Shown in pieces: positions 46,883 through 55,558 of a stretch of DNA of 64,000 bases; the first letter of the stretch is position 1, and each line of letters starts with the position of its first letter. A model generated the notes under the pieces. It saw only the letters and a list, made by a program, of their open reading frames with translations, was not told where the DNA came from and ran no database searches. The position numbers and the translations under genes are program-made. This DNA is from a candidate division WOR-3 bacterium. Its GTDB lineage: Bacteria; SDB-A. The stretch is taken from positions 16,564 to 80,563 of the forward strand of contig JAFGSQ010000010.1 in assembly GCA_016934535.1 (NCBI GenBank), written 5' to 3'.

Positions 46883-47612
46883 TGTACAGTATGTACTCGA
46901 TGGAATCCGCTTTGTAATACAGTGTCTTGGCTCTGACCGTATCTCCTCCCTTTTCCAGAAGTCTTGCGTAAGCTCTCCAAAGCTCAGGATCTTCAGGTCT
47001 CTTTTCGGACAACAGCCTGAAAAGCCTTTCAGCTTTCACAAGATCTGCCTGCTCTTCGTTTACTGCGGCGAGAGAATATAGAAAACGGATGTTATCCGGT
47101 TCGATTTGCACCAAGCGTTCAAGAATGCCCTCGGCATCGGCAAGTTTTCTTCTCTGTTGTAATAAAAGAGCGAGTGAATACCGGGCGTAAACGTCTGAGG
47201 AATCCGAAAGGACAGCTTTTGAATAAAAATACTCCGCTTTTTCAAGGTCCCCGATCTTCCTGTAAATGTTTCCCATGGCCAGATTCCCATGAAAGTTCAG
47301 TGAGTCAGCGACAATAGATATTTCGGCCGCCTCGTGAGCTTTCTCTGTTTCTCCGCATGCAAACAGAGCCCTGGCGTACAATCCGTTCGCCGTTGGAGAT
47401 TCCGGGTTTATTTCAACCGCTTTTTTACTCTCAGAAAGAGCCTTTTTAAGAAGCTCCCGTACTTCATCGGTATCTTCATACTCTGTTTTCAGTCTGTTTA
47501 TCTGTTCCAGATGGAAGGCGGCTGAATCTATGAGTTCGTCGAAGTTCGCTCTTTTCGAACAGTTCAGCAATATGCCTGACAGTAAAAACCCGGCAAACAA
47601 TTTATATTTCAC
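46875..47612 (-). CDS. TPR-repeat lipoprotein
   Basis: Envelope lipoprotein of 245 residues. The GTG at 47612 is chosen because AAGGGGG precedes it and the frame then begins with a proper lipoprotein signal (MKYKLFAGFLLSGILLNC, lipidated C18); longer versions lose this. The mature protein has about five TPR motifs (for example NGLYARALFACGETEKAHEAAEIS, NIYRKIGDLEKAEYFYSKAVL). It overlaps dapF by 11 bases and the antiporter by 8. Probably an outer membrane or periplasmic scaffold. Confidence 0.8.
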   Translation of the reverse strand: MKYKLFAGFLLSGILLNCSKRANFDELIDSAAFHLEQINRLKTEYEDTDEVRELLKKALSESKKAVEINPESPTANGLYARALFACGETEKAHEAAEISIVADSLNFHGNLAMGNIYRKIGDLEKAEYFYSKAVLSDSSDVYARYSLALLLQQRRKLADAEGILERLVQIEPDNIRFLYSLAAVNEEQADLVKAERLFRLLSEKRPEDPELWRAYARLLEKGGDTVRAKTLYYKADSIEYILYNE

Positions 47613-48420
47613 CTGTTTCCCCCTTAAAAACTTCTTCGGCTTTGCCCGAAATGAAAACGACGCCGTCGTCATTTTGAGAGATCGTTATATTCCCTCCTCT
47701 CTGTTCCGCCACTGCTTCTTTTTCAATTCTATTAATTCTCCTGAGAACTGAAAAAGCAGCGGCGGCTCCGGTTCCGCAGGAAAGTGTTTCTCCCGCGCCC
47801 CTCTCGTATACTCTTTGAGAAAAACGGTTCCTGTCGACGATTTTTACCGCCGAAACATTGACGCCGCCTGGAAATACGCCTGATGAAGAGACACAGTCAA
47901 AAAGCGATTTCAAATCAGTTTGAAAAACATCTTCGACAAAAACCACCGCGTGAGGGTTGCCGATTGAAACGCAGAAAAACTCTCCCGTAGATCCGCAATT
48001 GAGCTTTGCGGGAAATGCGTTTCCTGGCTTTAAAGATTCAAAATCAGGCTTTCCGATTGAGGTTTTGATTAAAGCTTTGTTTTTTCCGTCGTAATCAAGT
48101 ATCTCACAAATTTTTTCTCCTGAATCCGTGTATACTCTGAAGTCGATTTTTCTCAAAACATTCATGTAAAAATACAAAACAGCAGACCTAAGTCCATTTC
48201 CGCACATTTCAGCAGGCGAGCCGTCACTGTTGAATATTTTCAATTTGAAATCGCATGTTTCATGGTTGCTAAGCAGTAAAAGGCCGTCGGCGCCTATTTT
48301 CATCCTTCTGTCGCAGAGTATTTTCGAGAGTTCTCCCGGGGGAATCCCCATAAGTTCTTTGTTGAAGAGGTCTATAATGATGTAATCATTCCCTGCGGCC
48401 TGATATTTATAAAAAACCAT
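47602..48420 (-). CDS. dapF: Diaminopimelate epimerase
   Basis: Converts LL- to meso-diaminopimelate for lysine and peptidoglycan. Both catalytic cysteine motifs are intact: AEMCGNGLRSAVLY near 73 and ETLSCGTGAAAAFS near 215, together with YQAAGNDYIIID at the N-terminus and the proline-rich CVSIGNPHAVVFV strand. 272 residues from the ATG at 48420, which has AGGAG seven bases upstream (an in-frame start at 48438 lacks this). First gene of the overlapping dapF-TPR-antiporter-cyclase run, and meso-DAP indicates a normal Gram-negative-type wall. Confidence 0.94.
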   Translation of the reverse strand: MVFYKYQAAGNDYIIIDLFNKELMGIPPGELSKILCDRRMKIGADGLLLLSNHETCDFKLKIFNSDGSPAEMCGNGLRSAVLYFYMNVLRKIDFRVYTDSGEKICEILDYDGKNKALIKTSIGKPDFESLKPGNAFPAKLNCGSTGEFFCVSIGNPHAVVFVEDVFQTDLKSLFDCVSSSGVFPGGVNVSAVKIVDRNRFSQRVYERGAGETLSCGTGAAAAFSVLRRINRIEKEAVAEQRGGNITISQNDDGVVFISGKAEEVFKGETGEI

Positions 48421-48592
48421 TGACAGGCTCCTCTTCATTAATTTTAAAACCGGTAAAATCCGGTTTAATTTTGACTGTTTTCTTTATTCTGCACGAATTC
48501 CATAACAAATTCAAGTTCATAGTTTGAAAAAATAAAACTGTTTTTATGTTAGAAAGAATTGTTGACTATCAATAAAAAATAATACCTGCGTA

Positions 48593-48621
48593 TTGAATCA
48601 TTTTTTGTTTTAATATAATAT
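48593..48621 (+). promoter_or_regulatory. Promoter for the hybrid sensor kinase
   Basis: TTGAAT (48593-48598), 17-base spacer and TAATAT (48616-48621), 14 bases before the TTG start and overlapping the region just upstream of GGAGGG. The whole gap 48439-48635 is AT-rich and is the divergent promoter region for dapF as well. Confidence 0.5.
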
Positions 48622-48635
48622 TAATCGGAGGGCCA

Positions 48636-50840
48636 TTGGGAAAAAAAACTGTTCTGATTGTTGAAGACGAAAACTTAATTTCTCTGAGAATAAAGCTTGT
48701 TCTGGAACAAAACTCATTTGAAGTTATTGACGTAGTAGATTCAGCTGAAAAAGCTTTAAAAGTTCTCGAAAATTCAAAACCGGACATTATCTTGCTCGAC
48801 ATTCTTCTGTCTGGCGAGATGGACGGAATTACTGCTTCTTCCATTATTAAAGAAAAACATGACATACCCGTCATTTTTCTCACGGCAATAAAAGACAGCG
48901 AGCAGCTCGAAAGGCTTGCAAAATGCGACCATTACGGCGTAATTTACAAGCCTATTGAAGACAACGAAATAACGGCGACCATAGAAAAAGTTTTATCTTG
49001 CGGAAAAAAAGGATCTTCCGGCAATTCTGAAGATCGAACCACCGAAAACCCGGAATTATTTATTGAAAATATACTGAATGAAAAATCATTAAATCTCATC
49101 AACTCTATAACTCTGTTCCTGGACAGCAACGGTTACCTGCTCAAGATCAACTCCAGAGCCGAAGAAGTTTTCAAAATTAAATCAGATGAAATCACCGGTA
49201 AGAAACTTGATTCCGTTTTTGACATAAAAAGCGTAAAAAGCTGGAAACAACCGGCCAAGATATTGAAAGATCTCCTCGACAACGGGGACATCGAAATGTT
49301 TTCGACTTTCGTTGAACTGAACTTTAATGACATTGTTTTAGGTGTTTCAAAAATGAGCTCTGCTGTAAAAGATCCCGGTGGAAAAATCTCATTTTTCATT
49401 ATCATACTCGAAGACAAACATTTCGAGGAAATCATGGACAATTTTTACAGAATTAGCTCTGAAAGAATCAAGGCTATAATTAACAACATCGGCGAAGGAA
49501 TAGGAGTTGTCAACGGCGATGAAGTTTTTGTCTTTTCAAATCCAACAGCGGACAGAATTTTCGGAGTTTATCCACAAAGCCTTATTGGAAAAAATTTGAA
49601 GAGTTTTCTTTCTCGCGACCACTATCAGCTCGTTCTTTCCGAAACCGAAAAAAGAAAATTACTAAAAAAAACCACATATTTTATCGAAATTTCCCGTCCG
49701 GACGGAGAAAAGAGAATTTTAAGCGTCACCGCTACACCCGAGACCGATAAAAACGGCACTTTCGTCAGTTCCATTGGTATTTTTACTGATATTACCGAGA
49801 AGATCAAACAGGAAAAAACCATGAAAGAAGAACAGGAAAAACTCAGGCATCTCATCAACGGCAGCAGAGATATACTCTACTCAACAGACATCGACGGGAA
49901 CATTGTTTTCATTGGACCTCAAACCAAAACTTACAATCTCGCTCCAGACGACGTAGTAGGTAGAAACATTCTCGAATTCATCCATCCCGACGACAGAGAA
50001 AGAGCTATGCGGGAATACGAACAAGTCATGAAAACGGGAAAATCATTTCCCTCGGAGGTCAGATTGTTGGACAGGGAAGGCGCTGTTCATTGGTTTGAGG
50101 ACTACGGAAACCCTGTTTTCGACGGTAAAGGAAATGTCAAGGGCCAGGTAGGCATGCTCAGGGACATAACCGAGAGAAAAAGAATTGAAAATGAATTGAC
50201 TAGCGCTGTTAAAGAAAAGGAAATTCTGCTTCACGAAATACATCACAGGGTCAGAAATAATCTCGAAGTCATATCGAGCCTTCTTCAACTTCAGGCTTCC
50301 ACAGTCGGTGACGAAAAACTCGCTGTTTTACTAAAGGAAACCCAGAGCAGGGTTTTAAGCATTGGACACGTTCACGGTCTTTTGTATCATTCCCAGAATT
50401 ACTCGACAATAGAGTTCTCTAATTTCATAGACATATTGACGGAGGAAAACTCCCTGACTTTCAGAAAAATGGTCAATCAGCTCGAAATAATCAAAGATTT
50501 GAAAAAGCTTTCAATAAGTATAGACAAAGCAATACCGGCGGGTTTGATAGTTAATGAAATAATGATGAACTGTATGCGTCATGCTTTCGTCGGAATGGAA
50601 AATGGAACTCTCTGGATTTCTCTCGGTTCCCGAACCGAGAACCTTGAAGAAGGGAAAACAGTTGATTTCGCTGAAGTAAAGATAAAGGACAACGGTTTGG
50701 GAATTCCGGAAGAAACTGACATCAACAGAGCAAAAACGCTCGGAATGACAATTATTAAACTTCTGACAAAACAGCTCAACGGTGAAATATCATTGAAAAA
50801 AGAAAACGGAACTGAAATCTGTCTGAAATTTCCTCTTTAA
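48636..50840 (+). CDS. Receiver-PAS-histidine kinase (HisKA_2 type) hybrid protein
   Basis: Signalling protein of 734 residues. An N-terminal receiver (1-125) with D11/E10 and phospho-acceptor D55 in IILLDILLSGEMDG is placed in front of a kinase, the reverse of ordinary hybrids. Three PAS domains follow (about 140-270, 282-395 and 405-520, the last with a PAC segment GQVGMLRDITERK). The HisKA_2 phospho-acceptor is in LLHEIHHRVRNNLEVISSLLQLQ near 540, and an HWE/HisKA_2-type ATPase ends the protein (NEIMMNCMRHAF, KDNGLGIPEE). No membrane helices, so it senses a cytoplasmic signal. TTG start after GGAGGG. The partner is unknown. Confidence 0.88.
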   Translation: MGKKTVLIVEDENLISLRIKLVLEQNSFEVIDVVDSAEKALKVLENSKPDIILLDILLSGEMDGITASSIIKEKHDIPVIFLTAIKDSEQLERLAKCDHYGVIYKPIEDNEITATIEKVLSCGKKGSSGNSEDRTTENPELFIENILNEKSLNLINSITLFLDSNGYLLKINSRAEEVFKIKSDEITGKKLDSVFDIKSVKSWKQPAKILKDLLDNGDIEMFSTFVELNFNDIVLGVSKMSSAVKDPGGKISFFIIILEDKHFEEIMDNFYRISSERIKAIINNIGEGIGVVNGDEVFVFSNPTADRIFGVYPQSLIGKNLKSFLSRDHYQLVLSETEKRKLLKKTTYFIEISRPDGEKRILSVTATPETDKNGTFVSSIGIFTDITEKIKQEKTMKEEQEKLRHLINGSRDILYSTDIDGNIVFIGPQTKTYNLAPDDVVGRNILEFIHPDDRERAMREYEQVMKTGKSFPSEVRLLDREGAVHWFEDYGNPVFDGKGNVKGQVGMLRDITERKRIENELTSAVKEKEILLHEIHHRVRNNLEVISSLLQLQASTVGDEKLAVLLKETQSRVLSIGHVHGLLYHSQNYSTIEFSNFIDILTEENSLTFRKMVNQLEIIKDLKKLSISIDKAIPAGLIVNEIMMNCMRHAFVGMENGTLWISLGSRTENLEEGKTVDFAEVKIKDNGLGIPEETDINRAKTLGMTIIKLLTKQLNGEISLKKENGTEICLKFPL

Positions 50841-50871
50841 TTCCGCAGTTTAAATTAACTTGCTGTTCAGG

Positions 50872-51375
50872 TTATCTTTTAATTCCGTGAATTCTGTCCG
50901 CTTCCTTTTGTATAATTTCACTGAATTTTTTTGATTCTTCCTGATTGTAAAGAGGGCTCTGGGGATCTGAAACTCTCGGTGTCCAATAGCTTTCCATTTC
51001 GAGCCATTTTGAGTGGCTGTAGCCGTGATTGTTCAAAACTGCCATGAAATCAATTTTTTTTTCGGGATCCTGCGGATCTTTTAAATAAGCCATTTCTGCA
51101 TGAATGACCGAGTAATCCTCGAGTGATCCCGGAGCGCCTCCCCCTCTTTTCTTTTCAAGTGCGGCCCGGTATAACGGCATAAATGCCATAGCAGTCTTGC
51201 CCATGTCTTTTGGATCGCTCATCGTGGCCGTGTATCCTTGTTTGGCTTTCTTCCAATCTTCGACAGAAACGCCTTTAGATTGGGCAATTTCCGCTTCTTT
51301 ATTCTCGTCTCCGGCTGTTTCAGACATTAATGCGCAAAGTTCAGCGTATTTTTCGAGAGAGATCAAATCACTCAA
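50872..51375 (-). CDS. Hypothetical soluble protein
   Basis: A 167-residue acidic, helical protein with no recognised domain. It has conserved-looking aromatic and charged patches (VEDWKKAKQGYTATMSDP, GYSHSKWLEMESYWTPRVSDP). TTG start after AAAGGAGG. A weak promoter (TGGACT, 17 bases, TATATT) lies in the 69-base gap after hcp, so it may be transcribed separately. Function unknown. Confidence 0.6.
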   Translation of the reverse strand: MSDLISLEKYAELCALMSETAGDENKEAEIAQSKGVSVEDWKKAKQGYTATMSDPKDMGKTAMAFMPLYRAALEKKRGGGAPGSLEDYSVIHAEMAYLKDPQDPEKKIDFMAVLNNHGYSHSKWLEMESYWTPRVSDPQSPLYNQEESKKFSEIIQKEADRIHGIKR

Positions 51376-51444
51376 ATTGCCTCCTTTATAGTTTATCCTA
51401 ATATAACAGAAACCGCCCCATCAGTCCATTTTCAGCGAAAAGGA

Positions 51445-53064
51445 TTAAGACATCATTTCAACATCCTTTTTCGCTTCGGTTATGCCTTTTAAAGCAAATT
51501 TCTCAGACAGAATATTTACCGTTTCACGCGAAACAAAAGCCGGCAGTGTCGGTCCCAAAATAATATTTTTAAATCCCAGATCAAGAAGAGCGAGAAGGAC
51601 GGCGACGGCTTTCTGTTCGTACCACGCAATGTCGAAAGCTATAGGCAGTTCGTTTACGTCTTTTAGTCCAAAAATTTCTTTAAGCTTGAGTGCAGTGAGT
51701 GCCAAAGAGTATGAATCGTTGCATTGACCTGCGTCCAAAACCCGGGGAATTCCGTTAATTTCACCAAGCCCCAGCTTGTTGTACCTGTACTTCGCGCATC
51801 CTGCAGTCAAAATAATGGCATCTTTTGGCAAAAGCTCGGCGACTTCCGTGTAATATTTCCTCGACGGATGCCTCCCGTCACAACCTGCCATGACCACGAA
51901 TTTCTTTACGGCGCCTGTTTTAACGGCTTCCGCTATTTTCTCTGCCAGCGCTTCCACCTGATTGTGGGCGAATCCGCCTGTTATCTTTCCTTTTTCTATT
52001 TCTTTTGGAGGAGAACATTTTTTGGCGAGCTCTATGATGGTTGAAAAATCTTTTTGTCCGCCTTCTTTTCTGTCTTCAATATGTTTGACACCCGGATAAC
52101 CGGCCATACCTGTTGTAAAAATTCTGTCTCTGTAAGAATCTTTTACCGGAATAATGCAGTTTGTAGTCATCAGGATCGGACCGTTGAATGTTTCGAACTC
52201 CTTGTCCTGTTTCCACCAGGACCCGCCGTAATTTCCTTTGAAGTGTGAATATTTTTTAAACGCCGGATAATAGTTGGCCGGAAGCATTTCTCCGTGTGTA
52301 TATACATCGACACCGGTCCCCTGGGTCTGTTTCAAAAGTTCGTCCATGTCCTTAAGGTCGTGTCCGGAAATGAGAATTCCGGGGTTGTCGCCTGCGCCAA
52401 TGTCCACAGCGGTCGCTTCCGGATGACCGTAGACAGAAGTGTTGGCCCTGTCGAGAAGAGCCATCGCCTTTACGGCTGTTTCGCCTGTCTTCATTACTAA
52501 TGTCAGTAATTCTTCCGCCGTGTGATTTTTCCTAAGCGAAGCGAGAGCTTCAAACATGAATTTAAAAATGTCATCGTCAAAATAATCTAAAACAGCAGCG
52601 TGTTCGGTATACGCGGCGATTCCCTTCAATCCGTAGAGTATGACGGATTTTAACGACCTTATGTTTTCGTCATCGCTCAGACTGAGAATTCCGACGCTCT
52701 TTGCTTTGTCATCAAATTCGTCATCCGAGTTTCCTTCCCATTGAGCGCAGTCAAATGTTTCGTCCAATTTTCCCGCTTTTTTTCCCAATTCATCTCTTGT
52801 TTTTATGGCCTGTCTTATCAAATCTCTAATTTTATCGTCGTCAAAATTTGCGTTCGTTATTGCCGAAAAAAGAGCCTTGCAGACAAAAACTCCCGCTTTT
52901 CTTTCAACGGGAACAATTTTTTCGGCGTAACAACCAATACCCTGAAGAACGAAAATCAAAAGATCCTGAAGATTTGAAGTTTTTTCCTGCTTCCCGCAAA
53001 TTCCTCTGGCGGTACAAGCCGTGTTTTTTGCCGTTTCCTGGCACTGGTAGCAGAACATTGACAT
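51445..53064 (-). CDS. hcp: Hybrid cluster protein (hydroxylamine reductase)
   Basis: Cytoplasmic iron-sulfur enzyme now regarded chiefly as a nitric oxide reductase / protein S-nitrosylase, also reducing hydroxylamine. The N-terminal [4Fe-4S] ligands C5, C8, C17 and C23 have the Cx2Cx8Cx5C spacing typical of strict anaerobes. Hybrid-cluster ligands are seen in [43 protein letters not shown] and [11 protein letters not shown]. 539 residues. GGAGG lies before the ATG. It is preceded by a stub ferredoxin and an Rrf2 regulator in one transcript. Confidence 0.95.
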   Translation of the reverse strand: MSMFCYQCQETAKNTACTARGICGKQEKTSNLQDLLIFVLQGIGCYAEKIVPVERKAGVFVCKALFSAITNANFDDDKIRDLIRQAIKTRDELGKKAGKLDETFDCAQWEGNSDDEFDDKAKSVGILSLSDDENIRSLKSVILYGLKGIAAYTEHAAVLDYFDDDIFKFMFEALASLRKNHTAEELLTLVMKTGETAVKAMALLDRANTSVYGHPEATAVDIGAGDNPGILISGHDLKDMDELLKQTQGTGVDVYTHGEMLPANYYPAFKKYSHFKGNYGGSWWKQDKEFETFNGPILMTTNCIIPVKDSYRDRIFTTGMAGYPGVKHIEDRKEGGQKDFSTIIELAKKCSPPKEIEKGKITGGFAHNQVEALAEKIAEAVKTGAVKKFVVMAGCDGRHPSRKYYTEVAELLPKDAIILTAGCAKYRYNKLGLGEINGIPRVLDAGQCNDSYSLALTALKLKEIFGLKDVNELPIAFDIAWYEQKAVAVLLALLDLGFKNIILGPTLPAFVSRETVNILSEKFALKGITEAKKDVEMMS

Positions 53065-53115
53065 AAAAACCTCCTTATATTATTTCGCCTTCCAATGACA
53101 CCGCATATTCTTTTA

Positions 53116-53229
53116 TCAACATTGTTTTGCCCGCTTTTTTACCTGAAGTGCTCCCTCCGGGCAATTCGGTATGCATTGTCCGCAGCCGTCGCACAATTCT
53201 TCATCAATTTTAATTATTTTTCTCTTCAT
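53116..53229 (-). pseudogene. Truncated 4Fe-4S ferredoxin-like gene with slippery A6 site
   Basis: From ATG 53229, five bases after GGGGA, the frame encodes a single cluster motif (CDGCGQCIPNCPEGALQV) and stops after 37 residues. Related hcp-linked proteins usually continue with a second ferredoxin-like half, which is missing. At GTA AAA AAG the frame contains the classic -1 slippery heptamer A AAA AAG; a -1 shift there would extend the product to 51 residues (stop at 53075-53077), ending just before the hcp ribosome site. It may be a remnant, a functional mini-ferredoxin feeding electrons to Hcp, or a frameshifted gene. Confidence 0.6.
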
Positions 53230-53641
53230 TCTTTTCCCCTGTTGAGTAAGCAGTCAAGTCAAATAGCGTCAAAGCGTCAAATTCTTTGACGACATTCTTT
53301 TCAATCTTCTTTATCTCACGCCTTATGGGACAGTGCGCCCTGTTTTCGCATATCTTTTTTCTGAAAAGACAATCTGTGAGTTCTATTTTACCCTGAAAGA
53401 CTTCAATGATTTTAGAAATATTGATTTTCGAAGGATTTTCTATAAGCCTGAAACCGCCCGATTTTCCTTCTTTTGTTTCAATCCACCCTGTCTTTACTAT
53501 CTCTTGTAAAATCTTTCTCAGGTACTGATAAGGGATTTTCTGTTTTTGTGCGATATGCCTTGATGAAACAAAATCTTTGGATTTTGCCAGCTCTAAAAGC
53601 GCCCTGACGGCGTAATCTGTGTTTTTTGTCAAAAGCTTCAT
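53210..53641 (-). CDS. Rrf2-family transcriptional regulator (NsrR/IscR-like)
   Basis: Winged-helix repressor of 143 residues. N-terminal HTH (KNTDYAVRALLELAKSKDF, RHIAQKQKIPYQYLRKIL) and wing GKSGGFRL. Three cysteines C91, C98 and C104 with Cx6Cx5C spacing match the Fe-S ligands of NsrR/IscR. With hcp downstream, NsrR-like sensing of nitric oxide is the likeliest role. Its own promoter contains a perfect palindrome over the -10 box, implying autoregulation. Its 3' end overlaps the ferredoxin stub start by 20 bases. Confidence 0.88.
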   Translation of the reverse strand: MKLLTKNTDYAVRALLELAKSKDFVSSRHIAQKQKIPYQYLRKILQEIVKTGWIETKEGKSGGFRLIENPSKINISKIIEVFQGKIELTDCLFRKKICENRAHCPIRREIKKIEKNVVKEFDALTLFDLTAYSTGEKNEEKNN

Positions 53642-53654
53642 TTATTTACCTTAT

Positions 53655-53691
53655 CTGATACTATATTAGTATCAGTAATAAACATTGTCAA
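53655..53691 (-). promoter_or_regulatory. Promoter and Rrf2 operator of the rrf2-ferredoxin-hcp operon
   Basis: On the minus strand TTGACA (53691-53686), a 17-base spacer and TAATAT (53668-53663). The -10 is wholly inside a perfect inverted repeat with 9-base arms CTGATACTA and TAGTATCAG around a 3-base centre (53655-53675). A repressor bound there would block RNA polymerase. The most likely ligand is the Rrf2 protein encoded directly downstream. Confidence 0.8.
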
Positions 53692-53846
53692 GCTCTTTTT
53701 CACTTCAGAATCCCGGATCCGGTAGAATTTAACTTAAAAAAGTCAAAAATCGAGACTATTGCCTATATAAACGGAAAAAATCTATGAAGTGAAGAGTTCG
53801 CAAATAAATTACAGAAAATCAATAAAAGAAATTTGGATGATTTTTA

Positions 53847-55496
53847 TCAATTTTCCTTTTTTTCTTTTCTTTTTTTATTGTCGTCCTTTTCAGAATTTTC
53901 GCTCCTGTACAAAAGCTTTCCCTCGGAAGAGATTATCCTCATTTTCCCGTCGTAACCGAGCAGAACAAAATTTCCGTCTTCGGACATCGCAATCACTTCT
54001 TCACGTCCCAACACGCCGTTTTTTAAAACTGAAAGCAGATGATGGCCGGCCTTTTTGCCGTCAGGTGAAATTTTTATTACAGAATATACATCGTTCTGGT
54101 CCGATCCCAGAACATACGCGTTCCCCTCTTTATCGGCGTACGCCCTGGAATAAGTATACCTGAAATCGAGATTTATTAAATATATCTTTTTTCCCCCTCT
54201 GGAGTATTTCATTAGTTTTTCGTAGTTAAGAATATAATAATTGCCGTCATAACCGACAGAAAGAACAATTTCTCTGTCCCTGAAATAAACCGGCTTGTCC
54301 TCAAGATCTTCCAAATATCCGGCAATTATTGAACTGTTTTCTTTCTCCGAAGTCTCTTTATCTTCTTTCCATGTTTTGACGGCGTTTCCGTCAAAATCGA
54401 ATCTTTTCAGTTCATAATAATCGTTATTTTCGGAATCTCTTTTTTCTCTGTTTAAGAGAACCAAAAATGTGTCGTCCGTATCCGCGCAGAGAGTCCACGC
54501 GTTTTTCATTGAAAAAAAATCTTTTTTTTCCGAGGGTTGTCTCCCTTTGTTTCCACCCAATTTATCCTCCGTTTCTCCCGTCTTTTGAGAGAGAAACAAA
54601 AGAGCATGCTTTTCTCTGCTCCAAATCATGAGCCTGTTTTTGCTGTCAATTGCCAGTTTAGGATTTCCTTCGGACGAATCCGGATTATATTGCAGATCTG
54701 ACAAAACCCATTTTGTCGAAAGGTTTTTATCCAGCGCCGCCAAAGTCAGATTCGAGTCTTCGTTTTCCGAAGCGATGTAAATGTCGCCTTTTCTGTCGAC
54801 GACGGAGTCCCATATTTCCCCTTTCCATTCGAAAGGTTTCGCTTTTTCGTCGAAGATTATATACCATCTCGAAATAGTCTCGACGGGGTGTATTCTTCTC
54901 CAAAGGTCGTCGGGAAGATATACCGAAGCTTTGCAGAAAGAGCATTTTATCATTCTCTCTTTTCCATCTACATCGAGAAATCCTCCGCATTTCGGACATG
55001 CAAAAGCAACCGGTTCAGGCGCGTTGATCACGGTTTCATCCTCGGCTTTTTTCCCCGAAGTAATAAGTCCGAAATCTTCGAAAACAAGGTAAAGAATCCC
55101 CGGAAAAGCTTTTTTATATTTATCCGGCGCTATTCTGAAAGAATATTTTTTCCCGGTATCCGGATTGACGGCAAAACCTTTTTCGGCGAATTCACTCAGT
55201 CTTTCAAGATTGAGCGGTTTTTTATCGTCAGGGAATTTTGGCTTTTGCTTTCCGTACATGATCTGGAAATTATAACCGCCGAAAATTGAAGCGTTATTCC
55301 CCTCCCCTTCCTTGAACCCCGGGACTTCATTGATAGCGTCTCCAATAATGCTTTTCCAGTCGGAAACGCTGAAACACGTCTTTTCACCGCATGACTGGCA
55401 GACAATTTCGTCAGTCAAAGCGTTTAAGTGAAGGGTGTCGTCGCATTTTCTGCATTTGGTTTTAGCCTCGATAGCGATGCTCAATAATCCTGTCAT
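53847..55496 (-). CDS. Zinc-ribbon / beta-propeller protein, paralogue A
   Basis: 549 residues, no signal peptide. Zinc ribbon 1 (about 14-40: CRKCDDTLHLN...CQSCGEKTC) and ribbon 2 (about 168-195: FACPKCGGFLDVDGK...KCSFCKASVYLPDDLWRRIHPVE) frame an uncharacterised domain. From about residue 215 the chain is a run of four-stranded blades with repeated DRKGDIYIASE, DSKNRLMIW, DKEGNAYVLGSD, SEDGNFVLLGYDGKMRI, i.e. an NHL/YVTN-like beta-propeller. It is a tandem paralogue of the next gene upstream; ribbon 2 is almost identical, the propeller less so. Function unknown; such propellers usually bind proteins. Confidence 0.75.
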   Translation of the reverse strand: MTGLLSIAIEAKTKCRKCDDTLHLNALTDEIVCQSCGEKTCFSVSDWKSIIGDAINEVPGFKEGEGNNASIFGGYNFQIMYGKQKPKFPDDKKPLNLERLSEFAEKGFAVNPDTGKKYSFRIAPDKYKKAFPGILYLVFEDFGLITSGKKAEDETVINAPEPVAFACPKCGGFLDVDGKERMIKCSFCKASVYLPDDLWRRIHPVETISRWYIIFDEKAKPFEWKGEIWDSVVDRKGDIYIASENEDSNLTLAALDKNLSTKWVLSDLQYNPDSSEGNPKLAIDSKNRLMIWSREKHALLFLSQKTGETEDKLGGNKGRQPSEKKDFFSMKNAWTLCADTDDTFLVLLNREKRDSENNDYYELKRFDFDGNAVKTWKEDKETSEKENSSIIAGYLEDLEDKPVYFRDREIVLSVGYDGNYYILNYEKLMKYSRGGKKIYLINLDFRYTYSRAYADKEGNAYVLGSDQNDVYSVIKISPDGKKAGHHLLSVLKNGVLGREEVIAMSEDGNFVLLGYDGKMRIISSEGKLLYRSENSEKDDNKKRKEKKEN

Positions 55497-55558
55497 GTCT
55501 CACCCCTCTTGAATATTTTTGATTATTACATCAGCATCAGGTCGTAATAACGACTCTT

